Assembly (NCBI GenBank): GCA_018105865.1
Contig: CM030859.1
Coordinates: 5,136,343 to 5,200,342, forward strand
Reading direction: 5' to 3'
Length of the DNA: 64,000 nt
From: Metaphire vulgaris
Lineage: Eukaryota; Annelida; Clitellata; Crassiclitellata; Megascolecidae
The position numbers and the translations under genes were made by a program. The notes under the pieces were generated by a model. That model worked only from the letters and a program-made list of their open reading frames with translations. It had not been told where the DNA came from and did not search any database. Below, in pieces: positions 35,277 through 45,949 of the stretch (within the stretch, counting starts at the first letter, position 1; every line of letters begins with the position of its first letter).

Positions 35277-37628
35277 TCAGGACAGAACATTATGGAAAGC
35301 AATCGCAAGACCACTCCGGCTATGCGTCACTGATGATGATTTCATCGTGTGTGCGTGTGTGTGTGCGTGCGTGTGTGTGTGTGTGTGTGTGTGTGTAGCC
35401 ATAGGCAACAGTCGCTTAATCACCTCATCATTCTCCGTGTCGTCGGCATTTGATGATGATGATGATGATGTTGCAGCAAAGGAGACTGCTCCGTGACCGA
35501 GCAGTTGATCGGCCAGTCGGTTGTTCTGTTGGGCGAAGGCAAAATCGAGCGCCGTGGAACCGTTGTAGCAGCGCTGGTTCACTGCTGTACTTGGATTCGA
35601 CAAAAGAAACTGAGTGGCAACACAGTCGCGCGATCGAACGGCCAAGTGCAGAGGAGAGAACCCGCTCTTGCCTTCCTACAATTCAATAATTATGCAAATT
35701 AATTGCTCTTCACTCGAATACTCACTCGGAAATGACGATCGACCAGTGGCGGTTCCACTTGGAGGCAGGCCCGGGAGCCGTGCCCCTATTCAATGCCTGC
35801 CCCTCTCAGTGGCCCCTCTGTTGGGACCTATACTTACTACTACATACCTATCAACAAACGGTTTGTCCCATGCTTAGAAGTTGCCACCCCACTTGCCAAA
35901 TCCTGAAAACCGCCACTGCGATCGACGAATGTGATCCGTCGAAGCCGGGTCTACGGAAGAGAGTCTGCAGAGGACAGAAGATTCATCGCCGGTCAATGTT
36001 GATGAATTTTCATCAATAATAATATTACCACTCAGCCGCATTGAGACATTTTCATAGTGCTAGCGACACCAAACGACTGGCGTGATAATGTCGAGCAAAT
36101 CCGGTGATTACAGAATTTGCAGCGCATGCTGTGTTTCAATGCCAACGAAACGACTGCCTATCGCTGCTCCGTGGTGTGATGATTATGTGTGATTGATTAT
36201 GATGAATTGTGTCTTAGGGCGTCAGACGATGAATTAATTCATCTCTACGCAGTCGCTACATTGGAAATTTATTGGAATAAATATTCTAAGAATTACAATT
36301 ACATGAAGAATAGTAATCATTAGTCATTACAGAAGAACGCGGCGGTTTGGAGACGTACATGAAATACGTGACGCTCGAGGGCGAGCGGAGGGGGTCTAGG
36401 AAAGGGTGACAGTTTGTGACAGGGAAGGCGTATAGATCAATCGTCAACGTGACGCCAAACTTTCAGTATAGGCCCCTACATATAAAATCTTAAATGAGCA
36501 GTGATATTTTACTTTAATGTGTGTGTGTGTGTGTTACAGTCAAAATGTGTAATCAGTCATTACACGAAATGACTAAAAGTTTCAGTCATTGTGTATAATG
36601 ACCAATAGGGTCTTCATTTCATGCATTACACAGCCTGAAACGCAGAAATCGCAGTCTTATAGGATTATATTTGCGAATATATAGCGGGTCAGTCAAAGTG
36701 TGAAATAAATCCATGGAAAAGTTAGCCATTGCATGAAATGACTGGTTATTTTAGCGACTGCATGAAATGATTGACCCTATTGATCATTACACGCAATGAC
36801 TAAAACTTTTAGTCATTTCGTGTAATGACTAATTACACGTTTTGACTGTACATATATATAATATAACAAGGTTTAAAGTGGTTCAGTAGGAACTGCCCTG
36901 TGTGAGAACCACTGATGGATGTGTTCTAAGAGAAGGTATCACTGGTGTACAGTAATTGTATTATGCTAGGAAACATGGAATTTTAACCCCTTAACTGGGG
37001 ATCCCTGATATATCCGTCCATTTTACATCGAGTTACAGTTAAATACACGGTTAAGGGGTTAAATCAATCATATTCGTCATCATTGCCGGAAGCTGATTAT
37101 CGTTTCGCTGATGAAAATTGAACAAGAAAGTCGAATTTATTCAATAGAAAACCTGCGTGGCGTAATTTATGGACTACGCTTGAGGGTCTGAGATTTGTTG
37201 CAGGAGTGGGTGACACGGGGAGGGGGCAAAATCTATCAAAAATAGCGTGACGGTCCCTTTTGTCTGAAAGAACACTCAATGTCCTGAACACTGACTTAGT
37301 CATAATGCAGAATTACTTGACTCCGTTTTTAGCCAATGCAAGTCTATGTTATAATCTACGCATTTCCACGATATCTTTGGCCGTTGAAACACAAGGCATC
37401 CGACCGGATTTAAACCCATAACAATGTAAGTAATGCGCTAAGTAATTAATTGGCTGTTATTCACAAAGTCAACCCGCGAATTACAAAGCAAAGTTTCAGA
37501 CACGAGCCACATAAGAATTAGCAGCCACTGGTCCATTCGGTAGCCTAATTAATTAACCTATACCTGCTACTCTTGTGTATTTAACATAACGCATAGGCCT
37601 ATATAATGTTGCTATTATTATTATTATG

Positions 37629-37663
<35 letters not shown>

Positions 37664-37726
37664 GTGAAAGTTTCGTGGAAGGCGACTGCGTTACTTTGAA
37701 GTGCTACGGATATTCGTTGTAGGGGA

Positions 37727-37796
<70 letters not shown>

Positions 37797-40700
37797 GCTG
37801 AATACATAAATTGCCTAGGCCTAACTGTAGAAAAATGATTACGTGATAAATTGAAAGCGTATCTTGGAAAGAAAAATACTAGCCTTTGAAAGAAAATGTT
37901 ATAGAAAAATACTACGAATCGGATGGGTCGAAAAATCACAAATGAAGAACTATACAGGAGAATTCAGCCCAAACAAACCATGCTGGAAACATGTAAAGGA
38001 AATGAAGGAAGCTCCATCTTTTTGGACAAAGGAAGCTCCATCTTTTTGGACACATATGCAGAATGAAAGAGGACAGAATGATCAAAGCTCTAATGTTTGG
38101 AATAATGGAGGGTGCCAATAAGAGAGGGAGACCACACAAGGAATGGCGTGATGATATTGAAGAATGGTGTGGAAGCAGTTTACAGGATCTTAGTCCCAGA
38201 GCAACGGACAGGAAAGAATGGCAGAAAACTGTGGATATGACATTATACACCAACGGGCGATGAGCCCACGGTTAATGATGATGATGATGATCTTGAAACA
38301 GGAGAATGTTGAATCAATTGTGAAGTCTAAAGTGCGAACAGTTCGTTCAACGTACCTGGACGTTGATGTCGGCTCCACAGACGTTCAACAGGTAGTTAAT
38401 CGTCTCGTATTTTGAATCCGAAACGGACATCAAAGCCAGGTGCAAACAGGAGTCACCTGAAACAATCAGACCTCAGACCATCACTAAACATTCGGACGTA
38501 TTCAAATAATGAATATTGAATTCTCATTAGTATCTCGCGGGATTTCTCACCATACGACAGTTTATTATGAATGTGCAGCGTTTGTCTGACCTCTCAGGCA
38601 GGAAGTGATTGATATTTAGATTTAATTCAAATAGAAGAATCCAATAGCCCTTTAAAAGTCTCTATTAGATTTTGACATATAAAGAAAATCAGATATTTCT
38701 GAATTTTGTCTCGAATAACTTTGCTGAAACGAGAATGTTTTGGCAGTTGAACGAGAAAATAACCAATCTACTTGGAAGCAAGTTGTCAAGATTCCTAGTA
38801 TACATGTATACATGTATACATGTATGAGGACCAGAAGACGGCTTTACTATACTATGACCTAACCTTCGTAGTTGAGGGAATCGAAATCCTTTGATCGCAT
38901 GCTGTTCATTGCTCGTGGTTCCAGTCCTTTCTTCAGTCTCTCCCGCCAGAGGTATTGTTCCTCTTCGGCGCTAGGTGGCGCTGTTAGCCGTTCGACGCAC
39001 TGCGCACGTCCGTATTTGCACGCCAGATGAAGTGGGCTGTTTCCATCTTTATCTCTGACGGTGAGAGACGCTCCAGACAGCAACAAGGCTCGGACGAGAT
39101 GCGGCTGATCGGTGATGACGGCCAGGTGGAGGGCAGTTAGGAGATGGTCGTTCTGAATGTCCAGCTGGTCAGTAAACTGACCAAGTTCGATGAGTCGTAT
39201 GGCAAGAGAAGGATTTGATTGAATGATGGAGAGATGGAGGCTTCTGCAATGCAATACAAACATTACAAAGACTAACTCGGTTGATTCGTTTACGATATGA
39301 TTGAATAGTCATCACGTGCTAAAAATTTGCGATATAATTATTGACGAATTATTACCATAGTCAAAAACTGAGCCACAAAATCATTGGCTCAATCGAAGTG
39401 AATAATAATAATAATAATTAATAATTATTATTCGTCATATCAATACTTAGGATCTAATAGCAAAATTCTATCTACATTTATCCGCCAGTTGAATTTAATT
39501 AGCCTCTGTAGGTCCACGACCGCGGCCGATGTCTTAAACTTAGCAACGACTGTCAAATGCTTCAACGCGCAGAACTATTTCTAGACGTATAAAACCGATG
39601 ACAGTACAGTTACTTTTTTATATTTCACATTCAATCAGATAAAATGTTGGCTCTGAGTTGTCGCTAACATTTGCAACCATGATTTTGCACTTAAAATTTT
39701 ATTAAGAATTGGAGTGTCACTCTGCTATTGAATAAATACTGCGAGATGCAGATGATTAATAATAGAGCCTAAATCGTAAAATGAATTCAATTCAAGGGTG
39801 CTTCAAAATGGGCGCAAACATGATCCATGTCCTCATGTCCTGACATGAGTATTTTTTGTACAGGTCGTGTCCCTGTGGCTGTGAACATGGGTGTTTTTTG
39901 GCTATGAAATTAATACCATTATGTCAGAGTCCCAGTATAGGACAATTAGGGCATGATCATTTTTCTGACCAAGTTTGTGTCACAGTGCCTCAAGGCTCAA
40001 GCATAATCAGACAACTGAAAGGGAGTCAGGAATTGAGAAATGGGAGAAATCAAAATGTCTCGCGTAGTCCCTTTAGTTACGCTATACGTAATACTAATTG
40101 CAGTTACCTACAGTACTAGACCTTTAAGTTGTGATGCACAGATGGGGTGGTGCAGATATTCAACGTAAGTACGGTACCTGAACGAACTTAAAGATAAGCT
40201 ATGTGTAAGTTCCGATCAAAATGTGAATGTGCGCGAAGTCTAGGTAGGTAAAATGGATTAGAGAAGATCTACAGTGTAGATGTAATCAGACGAAGAAGCC
40301 AGGTTATCTTTGCCAAAAACTGAAGACGAACTCTTCTTGTATTTCTGACCGACCGATTGATAATAATGTTGCAGATTTGGGGCACAGAGAGTGAGTGTCG
40401 ATACTCTTCTAGTCCATGTCTAGCACTCTAACTGACAGACAGAGAAACATAGGATCTTACGTATCGCCGTCATCATCCTGTTGAAAAGGATCTGCTGTTG
40501 TTGTGAACGCCGTCTGTTGAGAGGAATAGTTCCAGACGGACTGGTCCGGACTTCCAGATGGAAAACGCGCCAGCGGATTTTCAGTCGAAGCGAAGTTTTC
40601 ATATTCCCACTCTGCTTTCGCAGCATCGACCTCAGTCGCCGTCTTCAGCTGTTTATCCGAAATGCTCAGTTCGTTCAGCCGATCGACAAGAGCTACAGCT

Positions 40701-40903
40701 GACCTTGCCCTGCCGTCCGTCGACCTCTGAACTGCGCTGTTGAACCGCGACGATCCAGACTCAACGCTGCAGCAATCCGGAATGCTGGCGATTCCGGAAT
40801 CACATTGGCCGTCGAAGACGAAGCCTCTGTGAACCACATCGACGGCATCGTCCCACTCCAGCGTCGACGACGCCTTTACTTTAGCAAACGGCTGATTGTC
40901 CAT
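35277..40903 (-). CDS. IkappaB/Cactus-type NF-kappaB inhibitor, complete, four coding exons, 440 aa
   Basis: IkappaB proteins hold Rel/NF-kappaB dimers in the cytoplasm until IKK phosphorylates the DSGxxS degron and the protein is destroyed. Coding exons on the minus strand: 40903-40461, 39243-38864, 38456-38356 and 35675-35277. Phases 2, 1 and 0 join cleanly. Residues 35-40 are DSGIAS, the degron, in a disordered N-terminus. The ankyrin repeats start at DDDGDTSLHLSIIQ (about 146), LLTALHLAVITDQPHLVRAL (about 181), DGNSPLHLACKYG (about 214), EGDSCLHLAL (about 274), SGFSPLHLAVRSRD (about 312) and GSTALDFAFAQQN (about 345). Six repeats and the LTALHLAVIT...GNSPLHLAC blocks match IkappaB-alpha/epsilon. 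The C-terminus after an acidic ADDTENDE patch runs through a CA microsatellite as a Thr-His repeat (about 391-409). The exact vertebrate paralogue is not assigned. Confidence 0.94.
35341..35396. repeat. (GT)n microsatellite inside the last IkappaB exon
   Basis: About 55 bp of GT with a few GC interruptions. On the minus strand it is translated as Thr-His/Ala-His dipeptides because no stop or convincing donor precedes it. Confidence 0.9.
35744..35918. mobile_element. hAT-like MITE with perfect 8-bp TSD, IkappaB last intron
   Basis: It starts CAGTGGCGGTTCC and ends AACCGCCACTG, flanked by identical CGATCGAC copies (35736-35743, 35919-35926). It lies about 70 bp upstream of the acceptor of the last IkappaB exon. 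Confidence 0.95.
36537..36848. mobile_element. Tc1/mariner-type MITE with ~75-bp inverted repeats, IkappaB last intron
   Basis: The left arm begins CAGTCAAAATGTGTAATCAG and reaches the GACCAATAGGGTC block near 36611. The right arm is its inverse from GACCCTATTGATC to ACGTTTTGACTG. TA flanks both sides (36535-36536 and 36849-36850). The arms are near-identical, so the element folds into a long hairpin. Confidence 0.92.
37611..37797. repeat. Two (ATT)n microsatellites
   Basis: AT-triplet arrays at about 37611-37663 and 37728-37795, separated by a 65-bp unique stretch. Confidence 0.95.
37830..38292 (+). mobile_element. LINE ORF2 C-terminal fragment with (GAT)n-like tail, IkappaB last intron
   Basis: ERKILAFERKCYRKILRIGW and, in another frame, IMEGANKRGRPHKEWRDDIE are standard LINE C-terminal motifs. 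The sequence ends in ATGATGATGATGATGATG (about 38274-38291). A 24-bp unit, GAAGCTCCATCTTTTTGGAC plus four bases, is duplicated in tandem at about 38009-38053. Confidence 0.85.
39808..39986. mobile_element. Relative of the 18.1 kb hAT-like MITE, IkappaB intron 1
   Basis: It starts ATGGGCGCAAACATG and shares GGTCGTGTCCCTGTGG, GGGTGTTTTTTGGCTATG and TTTTTCTGACCA with 18107-18390. The flanks GCTTCAAA and GCCTCAAG match at 6 of 8. The right terminus is decayed. Confidence 0.7.
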
Positions 40904-41001
40904 AATTGATGTCAGTGCGTTTATAGGCGTAGACCCCTAATTCAGGCGGAGATTAGAAACGACCGAAGCGCTTACCTGAGATGCCTTCCTTTTCACTGGA
41001 A

Positions 41002-41065
41002 CTTTTATACATTAAACGGTCGTCAATTGGGAATTTCACAGGAAAGTTTCCGCCTTGGAATTACC
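41002..41065 (-). promoter_or_regulatory. Candidate IkappaB promoter: TATA box with three kappaB-like sites
   Basis: On the minus strand TATAAAAG (41009-41002) lies about 100 bp upstream of the IkappaB ATG. Just upstream of it, within 37 bp, are GGGAATTTCA (41029-41038, plus strand; one change from the classic GGGAATTTCC), GGAAAGTTTCC (41041-41051, a palindromic Rel-type site) and GGAATTACC (41057-41065). In flies and vertebrates IkappaB genes are NF-kappaB targets, giving negative feedback. The spacing of sites to TATA fits a core promoter. Function is inferred. Confidence 0.6.
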
Positions 41066-41356
41066 AACCACCTGTGATGTTGTGATGTCTTAGTATATGC
41101 GCGTGGTTTTTCAGTTGGTTGTTCGGTAATTTTCAAAGGCCATTGTAATGTCCGCAATGACTGCACTGCTTATGCATTGGCCGCAGGCGTAAAATCGCTA
41201 GAGAATCCAGGCACTCAGCACTCGAGAGTCGAGACTTATAAGGGCATTTCTTTGTACACCTATAGGGAAGAGATGGTGCAAAGAAAAGCTATTGATCACG
41301 TGAATAGGTTCCATAAAAACTGTGTTCGTGTTCCTTAGATAGACATATACACATAT

Positions 41357-41430
41357 ATACATACATACATACATACATACATACATACATACATACATAC
41401 ATACATACATACATACATACATACATACAT
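41357..41430. repeat. (CATA)n microsatellite
   Basis: About 74 bp of ACAT tetranucleotides, with a few more units near 41446-41455. Confidence 0.95.
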
Positions 41431-41439
41431 GATGATTTT

Positions 41440-42136
41440 TATCATACATACATACGATATACATATTATATGATGATTTTTATCCGATATTTCGTATTTC
41501 ACGTATTCTATTATGTTTCAATCTATAAGTCATGCCAATAGAAATTCTTCTTCGCCCCGACCTCACCTGGTCTACCAGGTCAAAAGAAGCACATGACTGC
41601 CGTCGACAACTGTGACTTGTTACACAATATACATAAAGTTTCTCCTTCTGTGGCCATAAATAGAATGCTGAATCATTGATTCTTATCTGACGGCACTTTT
41701 GAGCAGACAACAAGGGTGTCGACTGTGTGTGTCAGATAGGTTTATCTGGCACCGACTCTTGATAAGGCAATTTCAAGAAAACCTGATCCTAAGAATGACT
41801 CAAACACATGCAGTGACGTAAAAGACACTTAGTCACGAAGTCATCATGTGACCATCAACTTCCCAGCCGTGTGATTTCACTGATAGAGCAAACAACGTCG
41901 TCAATAGTAAGCTAACAACGTCAGAGGCAACATGAGGAAATGTGAGAGAAGCAAAACCGCGTTTTCTTTTGCTTTAATTTTTCAAAATCATTTGCGCATT
42001 TTGAGGCTTATGACGAATGCTTACAAATGGCAGATCAGCTTCTTAACTGTCAAACGTTCACAAATTGTGCTATTTAAATTCGGAACGACTATTGACTTAT
42101 GTCAAGTGTATTACAAAAATGGCGCTATAAAAGTTT
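41440..42136. other. Gene-free stretch, nothing recognised
   Basis: AT-rich, with short frames lacking family resemblance. Confidence 0.3.
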
Positions 42137-42257
<121 letters not shown>

Positions 42258-42410
42258 ACAACAATAATAGTAATAATATCAACATAGATCTATTATGTGA
42301 ATTTATCTATTTATGCATGCGACCTAATGTGTCTGAGAATTGCATTGTCTGTTCTATTAATTAGTATTTCTTTCTCTATTTCTGATATGCAATTTTTTAC
42401 TCTGCGGCTT

Positions 42411-42870
42411 CACAATAATAATAATAATAATCATCATCATCATCATCATCTCATCATCATCATCATCGTCATCATCATCATGAACTGATTATGGTGGCAT
42501 ATCGTACAAGTACTACTAGGACACCTTACAACTAAAAAACAGTATATCCTACAACGATCAATGTTCTGGATAACTACGAACAAAGAGAGCAGTTTTAAGT
42601 TCACGTTTGAATGATTTTAGTGTCTTTGCCAAAGTTGTTGATGGTGGCAGGCTATTCCAAACTTTGGCAGCCGCTATACCGGAAACATGCGGTCACCAAT
42701 GGTAACGTGGCGTGTAGACGGAACAACGAGAATAAGACTGGACGCAGATCGCAATCGTTGACGAGAGTTGATGTCAGAAGTCTTGCAGAAACCATCCGAC
42801 AGATACGATGGCGCCAGACCATGAAGACACCGTTGTTGATGCAGTGTATCAGCAAACTGCCTTATGTATA
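42411..42870 (-). mobile_element. 5'-truncated LINE 3' end, minus strand, AT/ATC-triplet tail
   Basis: The minus strand reads HGLAPSYLSDGF, then RSASSLILVVPSTRH, then VWNSLPPSTTLAKTLKSF and KRELKTALF, the usual LINE C-terminus. The tail lies at about 42414-42481 (AAT and CAT triplets). A CA/TA microsatellite sits at its truncated 5' side. Confidence 0.88.
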
Positions 42871-42871
42871 T

Positions 42872-42873
<2 letters not shown>

Positions 42874-42947
<74 letters not shown>
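42874..42947. repeat. (CA)n(TA)n compound microsatellite
   Basis: About 30 bp of CA followed by about 42 bp of TA. Confidence 0.96.
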
Positions 42948-42950
<3 letters not shown>

Positions 42951-43261
42951 GCCCTCGGTACTTCATTCCCGAGGGACTTATGATACAAAATTGTCCGGAG
43001 ACATGAAATTATAGTGTGCTAGCTCTCGTTCGGTTGCAGATTTGGAAATGTTCCTCGGAATGCGATGGCGTTGAAACGCTGAATCGTGACGGATATTCTT
43101 TGAAATAGATAGCTTCCTTCTCTATTGTCCCCGGATTGTAGGGCAATGAGTCGACCCAGATCGCTGATAAAGGAGAGGGGTCGTTGTTGATGACATGTAT
43201 ATATATATAATTATATATATATACATGTGCATGTATATAATATATGTCAAGAGTCGAAGTC

Positions 43262-43522
43262 TTCTTCCGATCACACAAGGGTTCATAGGGCAGCGCTGAT
43301 CTCCGGTGCCAGTGTCCTTTAGCCAGGCGTGTAATACTACGGATACGGGTCTGGTGCATCGCGTAGCGTGCCGGTTTAATAACTTGAGCATCATTAACTT
43401 AGCACTACCTTGTCACTGCCCTCTAGCGAGTAAAGGTTGAGTCAAACTTAGGGCTCCTGCAGGTATTGAACCCGCGACCTTCGGATCACCACGCCAATGT
43501 TGTTACCACTTTGCTATCCTTA
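43262..43522 (-). mobile_element. tRNA-derived SINE, minus strand
   Basis: Reading the minus strand from 43522: a box-A-like GGATAGCAAAGTGGTAACAA, then GAAGGTCGCGGGTTCAATAC with a box B (GGGTTCAATACC), about 33 bp apart, then a body ending near 43262. The copy at 13915-14230 follows the same body. A (TA)n array at 43527-43590 lies at the head side. Confidence 0.8.
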
Positions 43523-43523
43523 T

Positions 43524-43526
<3 letters not shown>

Positions 43527-43591
<65 letters not shown>
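43527..43591. repeat. (TA)n microsatellite
   Basis: About 64 bp of TA dinucleotides. Confidence 0.95.
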
Positions 43592-43595
<4 letters not shown>

Positions 43596-43734
43596 CTTCA
43601 CTTTATTTCTAAATATTTACTGATATTGCTTAACCAGCTAGAATATCATGTTTTGCCTGCAAATACTGCTTGGACTATGGGCTTATTATATGCGAAGATG
43701 AAGCAACGGCTTCCCTTAAGTTTGATCTATAGAT

Positions 43735-44517
43735 CAGCGTTGACCAACCGTCATGCTATTGCGGGCCGCACAAAAATGTTTAGAACTTTGGCGGGCCAAG
43801 CAAGTTGTAGCACTTAATATGGCATAATTATGATATACTGTATGTATGGCATGCCATATAAAACTGTTATAAATAAGACTATATACGACTAGGATAAGAC
43901 TAAGTCTTAATTTTGCTTTTAAATCATTGCACACAGCTGTGCGAGCTTCGCCAATATATTTATCGTATTTGTTCTTATGTAGAGTTACGTAATGTCGGTT
44001 TACGTTAAACTCCATCGACACAGATACCACTTGCAGGCAAATTAAACACTGTGGTAAACCAGAATTGTACGTACATAATATACATTTTTCCCAAGTACTA
44101 TTAAAACACCGATTTTCGCCATCAACTTTCCGCCTTTTCGAACTCATTATTAGCAAGTACGACCCACAGTTCCACGCAAATTCTAATACTAGGCCCTTTA
44201 TATACGAATTTATTTTATTTACATTAGCAAACTGCTCAAAATGGCGTCAAAATTTAACTGAGTGAGAACGAGACTTGCAGCGAGATAACAAAGTGTAAGT
44301 AAATTAGTAATAAGTAACTTTAATAACCGCCGTCACCTGTAAAGTGTGGATAAGTAAACAATTTGGTAACCTCCTACTCCTAGTATGTATAGTCATATAA
44401 AATAACGGTAATAACCGATCCTATAGATAAAATTATTTTCCCAAACTCGGTAGCGGGCTGGATGAAACTGAGCTGCGGGCCGGATCCGGCTCGCGGGCCG
44501 CCAGTTGGACAACCCTG
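43735..44517. mobile_element. Non-autonomous hAT element carrying a zinc-finger ORF remnant
   Basis: The left end CAGCGTTGACCAACCGTCAT pairs with the right end CCAGTTGGACAACCCTG, with GCGGGCCGC blocks near both ends. The flanks CTATAGAT and ATCTAGAT match at 6 of 8. The interior codes, on the minus strand, for the N-terminus of a hAT transposase only. Confidence 0.88.
43890..44156 (-). pseudogene. N-terminal zinc-finger region of a hAT transposase (GTF2IRD2/ZBED-like)
   Basis: The minus-strand frame from 44147 reads MSSKRRKVDGENRCFNSTW, then a CLICLQ Cys pair, EFNVNRHYVTLHKNKYD with the two His, and EARTAVCNDLKAKLRL. This N-terminal C2H2/BED-like finger with the KYD...GEAR stretch is characteristic of hAT transposases and of their domesticated vertebrate relatives. 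It then leaves the conserved frame. The catalytic part and dimerisation domain are absent from the element. The finger itself is almost intact. Confidence 0.82.
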
Positions 44518-44547
44518 ATCTAGATGATGGATGCAGTGGTTAATAAT

Positions 44548-44750
44548 AATGTGGTTTTAAGTGGTTTAGGAGGCTAATTAAGCCTGTGTGAAAACCACTG
44601 ATGCCATACATAACCACCTGCATTCAATAACCTAGTTTATCGAGATAACCTTTGAATCCGTTTACTGTTTCAACTGTTACTCCCACCTCGTCCAAACTGT
44701 TAATATGTCCACAACCCTTGCACTAAGAAAAATTTCTTTCTTGGTTAGAG
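44548..44750 (-). mobile_element. LINE 3'-end fragment, same family as 63.6 kb
   Basis: The blocks GGTTTAGGAGGCTAATTAAG, CCTGTGTGAAAAC, CAATAACCTAGTTT and ATAACCTTTGAATCCGTTTA are shared with 63633-63950, where the C-terminal polymerase frame is readable. It ends about 44750. Confidence 0.75.
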
Positions 44751-44759
44751 TGAACCAGT

Positions 44760-45640
44760 GGCCAAAGAAAGTCATTCAATTAGATCAAACACCTGATCCA
44801 GACCTCAGCAGTGTCAGCAGCAAACCATCTGAGAAATCGTTCTGCGACATCTAAGTAACTAGCTTTCTTTCGATCAAAGCTATAGGTCTACTAAAAATCC
44901 TATTCAAACCGGGTTCTTCTACTCTGCTACGAACAGAATACTTGAGAAGAAAATGGCTTTCATGTTGTAATGTGTATCCACCAGTGATGGTTGTTTAATT
45001 TGTAGGCCTAGTTCTAATTAATTACCCAGTTAATTATCAAACTATTTTCTCATAATTCTAATTAGCTACTTTGCATATATCCGTAATAATTATAATTCTC
45101 ATTCTTATTATAGAGCGGTTAATTCTAATTGAATAACGACGAATTATTGAATTACCACATTCTTACTAACCTTCATAGCCACTAATTGGTGCTCCAAACT
45201 GTTCACAGTCTTTGTGTACGTGCTTAAAGTGAACTGATGAAATTGTAGAGACGTTGTCTGACAAACCTTGAGTCACTATTACTACCGGTATATAGCTGAT
45301 GCAGTCTAGACTTTGGAGCACCAAGTACCATACAAGCTCTCTAAATAGGAAACGCCGTAATTTCATAAATTGTCATAGGCTATACTTCTTACCGATCACT
45401 GCCATCCATGTATCAGCGGATGATCAGCGTGTAACCAATCAGCTTGATGCTTTTACCAATCAGCTTGATGCTTTTATGGAATGAGGTCTAGCAACAGCGA
45501 TATCGAAAGTTATTCTAACATCGTCCTATAGAGTCACGAAAATATGCGCCTCATAATTTCAACGATAATTTTGAATAATCATCGAAGGGTGACTGAGATC
45601 ATTGAATCATTGCGAGCGAGTCATCCAGTCAATGGATATG
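44760..45640. other. Gene-free stretch with a 20-bp tandem duplication
   Basis: AT-rich. ACCAATCAGCTTGATGCTTT is duplicated in tandem at about 45435-45476. I see nothing else that I can support. Confidence 0.35.
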
Positions 45641-45649
45641 CGCATTTAA

Positions 45650-45940
45650 ATGCGCGGCCGAACAGTGGCTAGCGCATTGGTCTGCTGATCTTCGAGGTCC
45701 GCGGTTCAAGTCTAGGTTTTCGGTTGTTTCTGTTCCAAGCGCCTCCAATCGACTCAGCTATCAATGAGTAGTATATCGGCTGTCAGCTCGGTAGAAGGAA
45801 AGGCGGCGAGGAAAAGGCTGCCAACCGCCCTCATTCAGACATGAATACCATAAGAAACTGAATTCGGTTCTCAGACGGGTCAGCACTGGCCTATTGGAGT
45901 ATATGCCTTACTTTTATATTTAATGGCTAATAATAATATG
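45650..45940 (+). mobile_element. tRNA-derived SINE, plus strand
   Basis: A box A (CAGTGGCTAGCGCATTGG, about 45664) and a box B (GCGGTTCAAGTC, about 45702) lie about 35 bp apart in a GCGCGGCCGAA context, as in a tRNA head. A non-tRNA body follows to about 45940. It lacks a cloverleaf 3' half, so it is not a functional tRNA gene. Confidence 0.75.
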
Positions 45941-45949
45941 CCAAAGCTA

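Noticed and set aside
40904..41000. Upstream coding start MYKSSSEKEGIS for IkappaB
   Set aside because: The frame stops before joining the MDNQPF exon, and the intervening 39-nt segment is too short to be an intron.
45655..45720. Possible tRNA gene
   Set aside because: Box A and box B are present, but I cannot fold an acceptor stem; it fits a SINE head.
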